DNA of 64,000 nt from Mortierella sp. BCC40632 (taxonomy: Eukaryota; Mortierellomycota; Mortierellomycetes; Mortierellales; Mortierellaceae). Shown one piece after another: positions 11,461-21,043 of this stretch. Each line of letters starts with the position of its first letter. The first letter of the stretch is position 1. Below the pieces are notes generated by a model. That model was not told the DNA's origin. It saw nothing but the letters and a program-made list of their open reading frames with translations, and ran no database searches. The stretch lies in the NCBI GenBank assembly GCA_011634665.1, contig WAEK01000005.1, positions 240,001 to 304,000 on the forward strand. The letters run 5' to 3'. The translations under genes were made by a program, and so were the position numbers.

Positions 11461-12490
11461 AGCAGGGGGTAGAGAATATCAGCATGAGGTCCAATGGTTC
11501 AATGGCCAAGATGTCCTTACAGGCGAAAAGTTGCGCCTCATTCCTACCACTGTAGCTGACGAGGTTTCCCCTTCTTAGTCAGGACCAACTTCTTACCTCT
11601 CCCAAGATGCGCTTTGTTGTCCAGACCCAAGGTTGTTCACATGAGGTGCGACAGTTATTGTCTATTTCAGCCGCTTCTGGCCTTGGTTTGAGGATAAACT
11701 GCCCCCTCCGCAGAAACCTCATGCAATGAACCAAGCGTAAATCCACGTAAATAAGAGTGGAAAAAACAAAAACTAATGGAGTGTACTATGCCAATAAACA
11801 TCCCTTCGACAAAGCTGAAGGGTGCCTGTTGCATATGTTCATAGAGTACTCACTGGGAATGATACATTACTTGATTTCAAGGACGTATAGTAAGTACGCT
11901 TTATTTAAATTACAGGATATATCATCGCCTCAATTGCTGACAGCTGCCAACTTACCCTTTGCCGTTCAGCGTGTTTTAGTGTCACCCTTCCTGCATCGTC
12001 TCTATCATTGTAAGGATGCCTCCTTCATTTTCTGAACTAGTCTGATTATGCGACTTGCAAGGCGAGACGAAAATTGGATCACAAAGGAAGATGGATCCTA
12101 TGGTAGTGTCGAGACAAGTTTACCAGATCCTGTATTTTTAAGTATGATTTGTACCACAATTTGTTCTCATCGTCGAGTCAAGGCGGTTCGATATCTAGAA
12201 TCGATACAAGTCATAGGAGACTGGCAACATGCACCGCCCCTACGATTTATCTGACCCCTGACCGGACCCTGTCCACAACGGGCGCAGATATTTACTGTCT
12301 GTTGATAGTCAGGGGCAAAATCCCTGGGATAATGACGATGAAAATGGCAACGGAGACGCTAGACCATCAAGTAAGCCAATGCAATAACTTCAAAGTGAAT
12401 CACGGTGGCAGTCAGTCCAAGGGCCGTCGTTCATCATGGCTATCGAGAAGGCAAGAGTTAACTGGTCTCCAGGTATCAATTGTTTAATCA
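11461..12490 (+). pseudogene. Second, diverged copy of the middle part of the XPG-like relic
   Basis: From 11692 the DNA repeats, in diverged form, the block that starts near 11087 (GAGGAT-AAA..CC.CC.TCGCAG..ACC.CATGCAA). The encoded protein also repeats: HPFDKAEGCLLHMFIEYS here against SLFDKGENVVHLFFESPV in the first copy. This copy then runs on through IHYLISRTYSKYALFKLQDI to 12035. After a stop come further short open frames to about 12490. The two copies are about 605 bp apart and in the same orientation, so either an internal duplication or two element insertions is likely. It is not functional as it stands. Confidence 0.4.
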
Positions 12491-12905
12491 GCTGCCAGCA
12501 CTGCTAGTTGCGACGGTACTCCCAGTTCCACCCAACTCCCACAACAGCAATGATATAGAAAGTATCTTACTAGCGTATAAAAATATTATTAGTGCACTCT
12601 TGAAAAAAAAAAAAACGTGACTTGAAATGTATTCTGGACATGCGCATGGAACAAGAGGAGTGGTGTGATCTGAGGTTTGAATTGTCAAATGGCAATATCA
12701 GAACAGTTCGCCCAATCCCCTTTTCGACTCTCTCTTCTTTCTCTCCCACGCAAACTGCTTTCCTTGATTTCTCTCCCTCCCCCTCCCCGCCCCACCACAC
12801 CCACCCACCCACCTCCCCTCTCCCGCTGTGGGCACAACAGACAACTCAACGCAAACGCATACGCAAACACGCACACCAGCGGACACCCTTAGACACCCAC
12901 CCACG
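12491..12905. promoter_or_regulatory. Leader and promoter region of the GILT gene
   Basis: No coding sequence is seen. The last 200 bases are C/T-rich, with CCCACCCACC and CACGCACACC runs, typical of the leaders of other genes in this window. A defined TATA or operator site cannot be claimed. Confidence 0.4.
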
Positions 12906-14073
12906 ATGAAGTTGGCACTTATTCCGGTCATCACCCTGGCTTTAGCTACGACTTTCCCTAGTAGCTTCGTCTCGGCTAACTCCCCACTCTCGACAAAAGG
13001 AGTTCCCGTCGACGTTAGTATGTAACCAACCAAGTGAAACTCGAAAAGGGAAAACCCCCTCCTCTCTCTCTCTCTCTGTCTCCAAGGCGGAACGAGTCTT
13101 TAACCTTTTTTTTATATATGTATTCGTGGGATCCTAGCCCTGTTTGTAATGTCGCGCTGCCCTGACGCCATGAAGTGTGAAAGAACATTCGACAGTGTCT
13201 GTAAGTCTCTCTCTTTTCTCTTCTCTTCTTATCCTTGTTTCTTCTTTCTTTCTTGACCCTGACCCCGGGCATTGAGCGTTTCTTTATTGCCAATGTGTTG
13301 AGAAGAAAGACTCACAGTGTCCTATCTCCCATACCTCCTTCCAGTCAGGGTAAATGACCTACCACCGGTGAATATTGAACTTTCATACATTGGGTCTATT
13401 GAACAGAGCACAACGAATCACTACTATCTCGACCACGAAGCTCGACCAACAATTACCCAAACTGTAAACTGTAAGCATGGACCCCCCGAGTGTGCAGGAA
13501 ACACACAACAATTGTGTTTCAAGAAGTATTTCCCAGACCGCCATGTCTGGTTTTCATATGTGGTGACCATGAACCAGGAGAGACCGAGTTCGATTGGTGA
13601 TCCGACCTATGCGCACCAAATTGGTGAGAAGGTCCTGAAGGAACAGGGTCTGTGGAGTGATGCAACTCAGTTGCTTTTGGAGCAATCGATCAGTTGCTCA
13701 AAGACCAAGGAAGGACACGACCTGTTGGTTGCCTCGGTTCAAAGGACGACGGACAAAAGCATTTCGTAAGGAACAACACTGAGTGTGCCAATGCTGCATG
13801 TTGTGTCTACATGAGTGATTTTTTTTTTTTTTTTTTTTTGCAGTATGCCATTCATATACTCATACTTTACGACTTTATATTTGTTCTTTTTCTTTGCTCT
13901 ACTCCTTTTGTTTGTTTAGAACAAGCTGCACGGTCTTTATTGACAACAAAAAGCGATGTGTTGTGGATGGGGGCTTCTGGCGTGAGTGCCCTGGGGGGTT
14001 CCAAGTGGCCGACTTTGTGAAATCGATCAAGGAGGCTGCCGAGCAATTCTTAGGGGGTTGGTTCACTCTCTAA
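12906..14073 (+). CDS. GILT-family protein (lysosomal thiol reductase-like)
   Basis: A relative of gamma-interferon-inducible lysosomal thiol reductase, which reduces protein disulfides in acidic compartments or outside the cell. Four exons in phase: 12906-13017, 13138-13200, 13345-13765 and 13920-14073, about 249 residues. It starts with a signal peptide (MKLALIPVITLALATTF). The family signature CKHGPPECAGNTQQLC is complete, followed by an extra cysteine-rich C-terminus. At the active site, where the family has CxxC, this protein has CPDAMKC: the second cysteine of CxxC is an alanine and the next cysteine is four residues further on. Redox activity is therefore uncertain. The third intron ends in a run of about 20 T before gcag. 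The gene is intact although mobile-element relics lie on both sides. Confidence 0.85.
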
Positions 14074-14401
14074 GCATGGGACTGCAAGCTGCTATTCTAG
14101 GATTCCTCTCTAACATGAAAATCCTTACCCACCTCTCCATTTGCATGCTGACCTCTTGGCCTATCCTTTTGCACGCTGACATCTCTCGCTAAAAGACTTT
14201 AAAAATATTTATTCGTCCACTATATATTATACTCTCGGTCTTGTGGGTTGGCATCCAGGGGTGACCTGAAAAGTGCAATCATCAGGGTCTTCTACACGGT
14301 AGCACGGACCACAACTTCCTGTGACTAAAGTCGAATTTAGACTCGACTGAATGTGACAAAGAGAAGCGTACACTTTTCCTTTTTGCCACCTCGCGATTAC
14401 C
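14074..14401. other. Intergenic stretch before the second relic
   Basis: Contains the 3' end of the GILT transcript unit. No supported gene. Confidence 0.4.
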
Positions 14402-14984
14402 ATGGGCCTAACTGATCTACTGCCGCTGATACACGAATCTCATCACGGTACTCTCATTGACCCTAGAGATCGAAATGAGGTTCATGTGGATGTTTAATCC
14501 TGTTATTTTGGATTCCTGGTTTCACGCAATTGCAGCATCACTCGCACGCTCATGAAGGAGCGATTGACATTTCATGAGTTTCATGAACAACGCATTAAGC
14601 GTCTTGCCGAGGCGTTGAACACGCAACTCACAAAGACGTTCAACAAGGGATCCTCCATCCTTCATTTCGATGGCAGACTTACGATAGAAAAGCAGCGCGC
14701 ACGAACAGAACGCGCCAGGACTTTGCAAAGTCATGAAGTTGGTCTTGGTAAACGACTTCAAGATGTCAAAGAAAAAATGCATGGCCATCATGCATGCTCC
14801 TCGAACCAAACTCGTCAATTCATGGAAGAGGCCACTCCGCAAGCTGTACCATAAAGTCATAAGAAGGCTGCATGCTCTGCGACCATTGACACCTTCGATC
14901 CCGATCGCATCACCTTTGTCGACATCCCACAGGAGAGTCTCCAGTTTGCCGAGTACCTCTATCGGAAGAGGTAGGAGTTTGCCA
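14402..14984 (+). pseudogene. XPG/FEN-like nuclease N-terminal relic
   Basis: Begins with ATG and reads MGLTDLLPLIHESHHG, then NEVHVDV. This matches the start of XPG/FEN1-type nucleases, where a conserved MG is followed by leucines and a V-x-(I/V)-D strand carrying a catalytic Asp. A TAA at 14495 breaks the frame directly after this strand, but the same frame then stays open to 14854. It contains ILHFDGRLTIEKQRARTERA, the F-DG-x(5)-K-x(3)-R pattern of the family's second acidic motif. It stops at 14854; another frame carries ITFVDIPQESLQFAEYLYRK up to 14972. The unit is clearly broken by stops and shifts. It is followed at once, in the same direction, by the Fanzor-like tail. Confidence 0.5.
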
Positions 14985-16073
14985 AAAAGATGACATTGTG
15001 CGAAGGCAAGAATATCAACGCCATCAAGCTTGAGCTTTTGAGGTTCCGGTTACCTTCGCTGCCGACCAGTGTCAATCATGTAATTGCAGAGACTAGCGTC
15101 ACCCATACAATTGCAGAGACTAGAATCACTCACGCGATTACAAACGCGACAATGGGTCACGACCCTCAATCAACAGAGGCGGATGAAATAATTGGCCCGT
15201 CAGATACCACAGTGGCCATCACGGGGCCCTTTCACAGAATGCAACCTGGACAGCTTTTCGTCGATGACAGGCCTGAAGGAGTGTCCAGAGAGAAATATGA
15301 CCCAGGAGGGACTGATAGCTCAACAAGGACAGTGAGGGACTCTGCTGATGCAGACAGTGTTTTGATCGCTGCCCCTGCGTTGGTTGTACCCGTCGACCAA
15401 GTCTCCTTTATGAACGTATTCCAAGATTCCAGCGCGATGATGACGAGCCACATTACAGCTTGGTTGAAGGCTGACCCTTTCCTCAGACCCTTTTATGACT
15501 CGGGGCGACTCAAGGCATGGGGATTCCAGAAGGAGCAAGGCTCGCGTGTAGATACGGGCAAAGACATCGCAAGCATTCTCAAGTCCGCCCAGAAACCTAC
15601 CCACCATCCTATTAGACCCGTCATTGCGATAGGGGATGGCGAGTTTGGCTGCATTCCCGGCATCTGTGATAAGTCGAGCAACTTCCGTGCTCGTCTTGCG
15701 CAAGAGGTGAACAAACAAACGCTCGCTGACGCAGAGAGGTTGGCTATGGAAGTCATGACCAATTTTAACATTTCCATCCCTTCTGTAGGCGAAAGGACGC
15801 GGAATGCTTGTCTGGATTGTGGACGAATATAAATCCGGTGCCACCGAGGGAAAAGGCCGGAGCCTGATATACCTTAATGCTACGTGCGGTGGCGAGAGGA
15901 CCAAGGACGAGAACGAGTGTTTTGGATTAGATCCCACCAAAGGTCCAGCCCGCAATCGCGATCACAATGCTGCCCTCAACATGGCTAAAGCCTGCTTACA
16001 ACAGGTGCAGCATAATTCATGGCCGGTTCAAATGCAATCCTCACTTGTAAGGCTTTCACTGACACGAAAATGA
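14985..16073 (+). pseudogene. Fanzor/TnpB-like C-terminal relic B
   Basis: A decayed RuvC-type tail resembling Fanzor proteins, eukaryotic relatives of TnpB. The first frame (open 14990-15832) ends with RPVIAIGDGEFG and VGERTRNAC. Around 15800 the coding signal shifts to another frame, which reads VWIVDEYKSG and ends RNRDHNAALNMAKACLQQ. In this family the order GDG-x-F, then VDEY (an alternative catalytic glutamate), a Cys-containing finger, and R-D-x-N-A-A-x-N is characteristic; all but a complete finger are visible. The upstream part (LKADPFLRPFYDSGRLKAWG) is hydrophilic and not otherwise recognised. The frameshift and poor finger suggest a dead copy. An apparently continuous path from the XPG-like ATG at 14402 to 16073 would be about 550 residues, suggesting a fusion, but that is inference. 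Confidence 0.6.
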
Positions 16074-16388
16074 TGAGAGGATTCTCTGTATAACGATTGA
16101 ATTGATAGCCAATCTAATTGCTTACAATTTCTACATTTACTCACCCAGGCCTGTAGCACGAATACAATTGCCCAGGTTGCAAAGCGAATAAGAAGAAGAT
16201 GATGAAGAAAAAAAAGTGAGTCTCCAACAATAGTGACCACACAATCACTCAAATAAAAGGTGGCCGCGAGGTTCCCCACGGTCTTCTCGTTCACATCATC
16301 TTTATCACCCACTGCTCTTGTCCCGCTCGCTTTATTCAACTACACTCAAGAGATATTCTACTCCAAGCAAACACAATAGTCTCTAACC
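16074..16388. promoter_or_regulatory. Upstream region of the SBDS-domain gene
   Basis: No coding sequence. The stretch joins the eroded end of relic B to the leader of the next gene. Confidence 0.35.
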
Positions 16389-16856
16389 ATGGAAAAGATT
16401 GTCTACAAAGCTCCCAACAACCCTGGCTCCCACATGCCGGACCTCTTCGTCCTGGCGGAGCCTGGAATGGCAGCCAAGTATCGTGATCAGAAGCTTCCAC
16501 ACCATGACATGTACTTTACCCACCCTCCAAACACCAACAAGGACCCCATTGCCCTTGTCGATGTTGTTCAATGTATGAAAAAGGAAAGAGAAGAAGGGGG
16601 GTAGGGGTTGCATGTTCTGTTTGTTCACAAAACTGCACGCATGATCTTTCTGATAATACCTTTTTTTTTTTTTTCCATCCTCTGTTATGTGTTACTAGCA
16701 TTCGAGATCTACCAGACGGTGTCTGGAAAGGGATTCGAAGGCAATACTGCACGACCAGCCAAGTCGGATCTGGCTGCAATCTTCAACACAGAAGATGAAC
16801 AAGCGATCACAGAGCAGATTGTTCTCCATGGCGAGATTCAAGGCGCTCGTCGCTAG
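16389..16856 (+). CDS. SBDS-domain protein, Rtc3-like
   Basis: A small protein of about 113 residues built almost entirely from the N-terminal domain of the SBDS (Sdo1) ribosome-maturation family, like yeast Rtc3 (Yhr087w). Rtc3 is linked to RNA metabolism and is cytoplasmic or nuclear; a similar role here is inferred. Two exons in phase: 16389-16572 and 16699-16856. Supporting sequence: PDLFVLAEPGMAAKYRDQK, then DVVQSFEIYQTVSGKG over the splice, then EGNTARPAKSDLAAIFNTED and ITEQIVLHGEIQ. The last part is the conserved SBDS segment in which the glycine-containing loop precedes the final helix. It lacks the two C-terminal domains of full SBDS, so it is not the Sdo1 orthologue. The intron carries a T run before the acceptor. 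Confidence 0.8.
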
Positions 16857-18140
16857 GGTCGCTTCAAGAAAGTGGAAGTGGAAAGTTGCTCCTATTGCTT
16901 TTGAAAAAAAAAAAAAAAAGGAGCAAGTATTAGTGCATTTGTTTTTTTTATACATATTTTTTTTTGTGGCACCATTGTAAATAGCACATGGCTTCTCCTA
17001 TTTTGAAAGAGAAGGAGAAGGAATGAAAGATATGGAGATGAACGTGGTAGTTCACCTAGAATGCTGTGGAGCTCTGGCTGCCTGAGAAGTTCTCTCTCTT
17101 TTTTTTTTTTTTTTCGGATCTTGAAGACGGTAACGGACAGCGGGTGATGATGACATAAACCATGACGCTGGTAGGAAGGGTGGGAGACAAAAAAAAAAAA
17201 TTCCCATGTGTTGACTATTTTCCGAGACTACAGACAAAAAGCAGAAGAAGCTATGAATAGGATATTTGTCTGGACAGGTAGCTAAAACGCGTGCGGTTAC
17301 TCGGTCCTGTCACGAGCAAAAGGGGACCGGGTTGGTGGTGGTGATGGTGATGGTGATGGTGATGATGGTGATGGTAATCTGGACCGGGCATGGAGTGGTA
17401 GGTCATTTGGAGTGAGCCTGTCGGGGAAATTCATCATTCTCCTGCAGGTGAGCTCCAAGCTGTCTATGGGTGTCAGTCGCACTATCTGAGAACCCTTTTT
17501 TTTTTTTTTTTTTTTTTGTGTTGGGTTTTGGGCTGTGGGTGAATGTAAAAACCCTTTGTGGCCTTTCTTTTTGGCCTTCTTTTTTGGCCGGTTACTCTCC
17601 CCGAAGGATGGCTTCGCAGGAAGACAGCCCAACTCTAGACGAGGAGAGAGAGAGAGAGAGAAAGAGAGAAAGAGAGAGAGAAAAAAAAAAAAAGGGTCTT
17701 GGCAATGGCTTTAGGCTTCGACAGGGTTGCCAGTATTTTTAACCTGTTTCCTTGCCAGGGATCTCGTGCGTGCATCAATGCATCAGTGCAGGAAGAAGAG
17801 AAGTGGAGGAAAACAAGAAAAGAAAGAGAAAAAGATGAGACTCCTCCTCTTTGTGTCCACTTCTACTTCCTGAGGTGAGCTGATATTCAGGGCGGATCCG
17901 TTGTCTAATCGGATTACTCTCTCCTTCGCTCTCTCTCTCTCTCTCTCTCCCTTTCTCTCTTTCTTTCTTTCTCCACCTCAGTCCATTCTCCATTCCTCCG
18001 ATCTGTTTCATCCCATCGCCCATCCTTCCTCTTCTTCTTCCTCCTCTTCTCCACTCTTCCACTCCACTCTCTCTCACACACACTACTTTTTGCATCGTCT
18101 TCCTCTCTCCACATTTCCCCTCCAGCATTTCAACCCCGCG
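16857..18140. other. Gene-poor stretch with homopolymers
   Basis: No gene I can defend. It holds several T or A runs, a GA-rich block near 17641-17695 and a (GGTGAT)n block at 17332-17370. Read on the minus strand that block encodes a histidine run within a frame of about 50 codons (YHSMPGPDYHHHH... to a stop near 17257). A small minus-strand gene is possible but not supported. The last 250 bases are CT-rich and form the leader of the next gene. Confidence 0.4.
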
Positions 18141-19643
18141 ATGGACTTCTCACCAACATCGCGGACGCTGTTCATTGTCCAATCCTCCTCATTCTTCTCG
18201 AGCCTCATCGTTGTCGTCTGTTGTTGCCTCTACCTCAACGCCTACCCAAAGTCACCAGGCGCTGGCTCCGTCTCGGCCATCGCATGTCTCACCTTGGTCT
18301 TTGCTCTGATCTCGACTGTCGTCACCCTAGTCATTGTCCTTAGGCAAAAAGCTGGGCGGACCACCAGAGCTGTGCTCGAGGGATGTTGGGTCGGTGTTGC
18401 AATCCTTCTTTGGATCCTTGCAGCAGTGGGCGGTATTGCCAAACCCGCCAACGGCATCTCCAATGTCACCTGTAAAGTCCTTCCAGATGGCACGAGCACC
18501 GATGACCCAAACTTTAAGCGAGCATGTCAGAGCACCTTCGCCGCCACAGCTTTTTGCATAGTCTCTGCTTTGCTCTTCATCTCAACAGGCGGGATCTTGA
18601 CCACCTTTGCCATCCAGCGTGCACAACGCGAAAAGAATGCCACCAAAGTGAAGGTAGGCGGCTCCATCGCCCTTGGCTCTCCTTCACAACACGGACGGAA
18701 TCCGAGCGCCTCCACCCCATCAACACCCGCTCCTGCAGCAGCTGAGACTACCCATGCAAACGAGCCTACTTCGCCCTCGTCTCCCATTTCTCCTGCTGCA
18801 CCTGCGAGGACTGCGACAGCGGTATCAATGACCGCAGGAGGCACCTTCTCTGAGAATGTTTACCGCACCCCTGTCCTTGCTGCCTCCACCCCGGCCGTTC
18901 CTGCTCCTGCCCCTGCTCACATTACAACTGCAACCACACCCGGCGCCACGGCCGCTCCACCAATGACGACCCTGCCCACGACAACAGCCCCACCCACTGG
19001 TTATGAAGGCTATGGAGGTCACGTCGCGCAGGGCAGTTTTCATTCGATGACAGGAGGTGCTGGCCCAGGGGGTTATAATTATGCTACAGTGGGAAGCAAC
19101 TATAGTGCACACGCGTATGGCCCCTCTGGCCAAGACTATTTCTCGCAAGGAGGCGGACATATCCAACAAGCCTCAACAGCATCGACCATGCCAGCAGGAA
19201 TGCCATATGACGCATATGGAACCTACAACAGTGTTCAGACCCACATGTATGGTCCCCCTCCCCCTCAGCAAAATATGCAGCAGTTACCACTACCTCCACC
19301 AAATCAACAACAACAGCAGCAGCAACAGCAGCAACAGCAACAGCCGCCTCTACAGCCACAGCCCGGCATGCACCCACGACAAGACTCGTATCCAATTATG
19401 GCGCCATCCCAGAACCCAAACGATGGAAATGTATATATGACCCAAGGTTATCCGCCCTACTCTCAACAGCAACCTTTTACTCAGCAACCACAGTATCCCC
19501 AGCAGCAGCAGCAGCAGCAGCAGCCATACCATCCTCAACAGCAGCCATACCAGGCACAACCCTATCCTCAACAAACATTGCCATATCCTCAACAACCAGC
19601 GCCAGTGATGGCCATGCCTCGACCCGAACACTTTAATGCGTAA
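18141..19643 (+). CDS. Four-span membrane protein, MARVEL-like, with Gln-rich tail
   Basis: A single-exon gene of 500 residues. The ATG at 18141 was chosen because the long open frame upstream is only CT-repeat leader. Four hydrophobic segments lie at about residues 10-33, 45-68, 80-100 and 130-157, separated by short loops. The last loop holds two cysteines (NVTCKVLPDG and FKRACQST), as in MARVEL or sur7-like proteins that organise plasma-membrane domains. From about residue 165 the chain is a long cytoplasmic tail, first Ala/Thr/Pro-rich. It then becomes Gln/Pro/Tyr-rich with runs of 8-11 Gln and repeated PYxPQQ units. I cannot name an orthologue. The tail could drive self-association; this is inference. 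Confidence 0.75.
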   Translation: MDFSPTSRTLFIVQSSSFFSSLIVVVCCCLYLNAYPKSPGAGSVSAIACLTLVFALISTVVTLVIVLRQKAGRTTRAVLEGCWVGVAILLWILAAVGGIAKPANGISNVTCKVLPDGTSTDDPNFKRACQSTFAATAFCIVSALLFISTGGILTTFAIQRAQREKNATKVKVGGSIALGSPSQHGRNPSASTPSTPAPAAAETTHANEPTSPSSPISPAAPARTATAVSMTAGGTFSENVYRTPVLAASTPAVPAPAPAHITTATTPGATAAPPMTTLPTTTAPPTGYEGYGGHVAQGSFHSMTGGAGPGGYNYATVGSNYSAHAYGPSGQDYFSQGGGHIQQASTASTMPAGMPYDAYGTYNSVQTHMYGPPPPQQNMQQLPLPPPNQQQQQQQQQQQQQPPLQPQPGMHPRQDSYPIMAPSQNPNDGNVYMTQGYPPYSQQQPFTQQPQYPQQQQQQQQPYHPQQQPYQAQPYPQQTLPYPQQPAPVMAMPRPEHFNA

Positions 19644-19760
19644 ATGTCAAATAAATCTTTTCTTCCTCCATGTGACTGGTCTTTTTTTTTTTTTTTTTTT
19701 TTTTTTTATAAGACTTTTTGTTCTGCTCTTCCCCTGAGCACAAGGCGAGTCTACCATGAG

Positions 19761-21003
19761 ATGGGGAAACGAAGCCAGCCCAAAGACACACCCGACACCT
19801 CTTCTTCTAACACAACGAAATCATCTCGGAAAAAGAAAAAGCAAGATGCTGTCGACACTGCGCCCGATCCCACCCCCATCCCAAAACCTGGAGAGAAACG
19901 ACAGCTCTCACTCGATTTCAGTCGACATGCAGTCGTCCTGCCAACTCATGCCAAAAAGAACCCCGCTCTCACCACTTGGACAGGATGCGCCACCAATTCT
20001 GTCTTCAACCATGAACGCTCCTTTCACCAACAGGGAGCAATGTCCGCCTCCCTCGAACCACCCATCATTCGAGTGAACCTTGCCCGCTCAGCAGGACTGC
20101 AACCAGACACAGCGAATATTAACCCCACAGCTCTACTGGGGGCCGGATCCAGTACCTTGGAACGATCTGCTTCTGGCAAAGCTGACAAGGACCTAGTCTT
20201 GGACTCTACAAACCAAGACAATCAGGGTGGTAGCGAAGATGGCTACGGGGATGATGAGGATGATTTGATCCGACGACGGCACCGAAGGGTAGATCAGCGC
20301 CTTTTACAGCAAGATGATGATATTGAGGAGGCGGTGGAAGAGGAGGAAGAGAAAGAAGCAGAGGACATGCCAAACAAAGAAGAGGCGCTGACGGATTCTA
20401 AAGTGACCATGTCCATCAAGACAGAGGACAATGAGAGCGAGCTAAAATCTTTGGATACAATATTGCCAACAGAATACAGATGGAAGACAGTCTACGTCGC
20501 CGCGTTTGAACTAGCCTTGGATACAGTACTTCCAGGGGAGGCCTTTCTTTTCACAGAGGAAGAACACATTGTGTTTGAGATTTATCGTGGCCTTCCAGGT
20601 AAGGGGTGGAGGAGAAGAGAAAGGAAGAACAAATAGTCTCCAAGTCCTCTGCAGTGAAGGAAGAGCCTAATCGATTATCGCGACTTTACCATGTTTATAC
20701 ATTATTAGATGATGCCAAGCACCTCTTTGTTCGACTATTCCTTCGAAATCAAAAGTTTTGGTTTCGAATATCCAAGCTGGAAGGCCGTTATCGCGAGGTG
20801 GTTGATCTTGAATCAGCCATCCAAATTCTAGTCACCTCGGGGTTGCTTATGAACCAGTCATGTCTACACGACCCTGCAGAGGCCATCACCATGTTAACTA
20901 TGGATGAACTCAAGATCTTGGCCCGGAGAGTCGGCATCAAAGAGAAGATCTCGGGCAAGCAGGTAACACATGCACTCTTCACTTTAGAGATAAATTTACC
21001 TCT

Positions 21004-21043
<40 letters not shown>

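Noticed and set aside
20013..20110. Possible UBZ zinc finger in the FAN1 N-terminus
   Set aside because: The cysteine and histidine spacing does not match CxxC...HxxxC.
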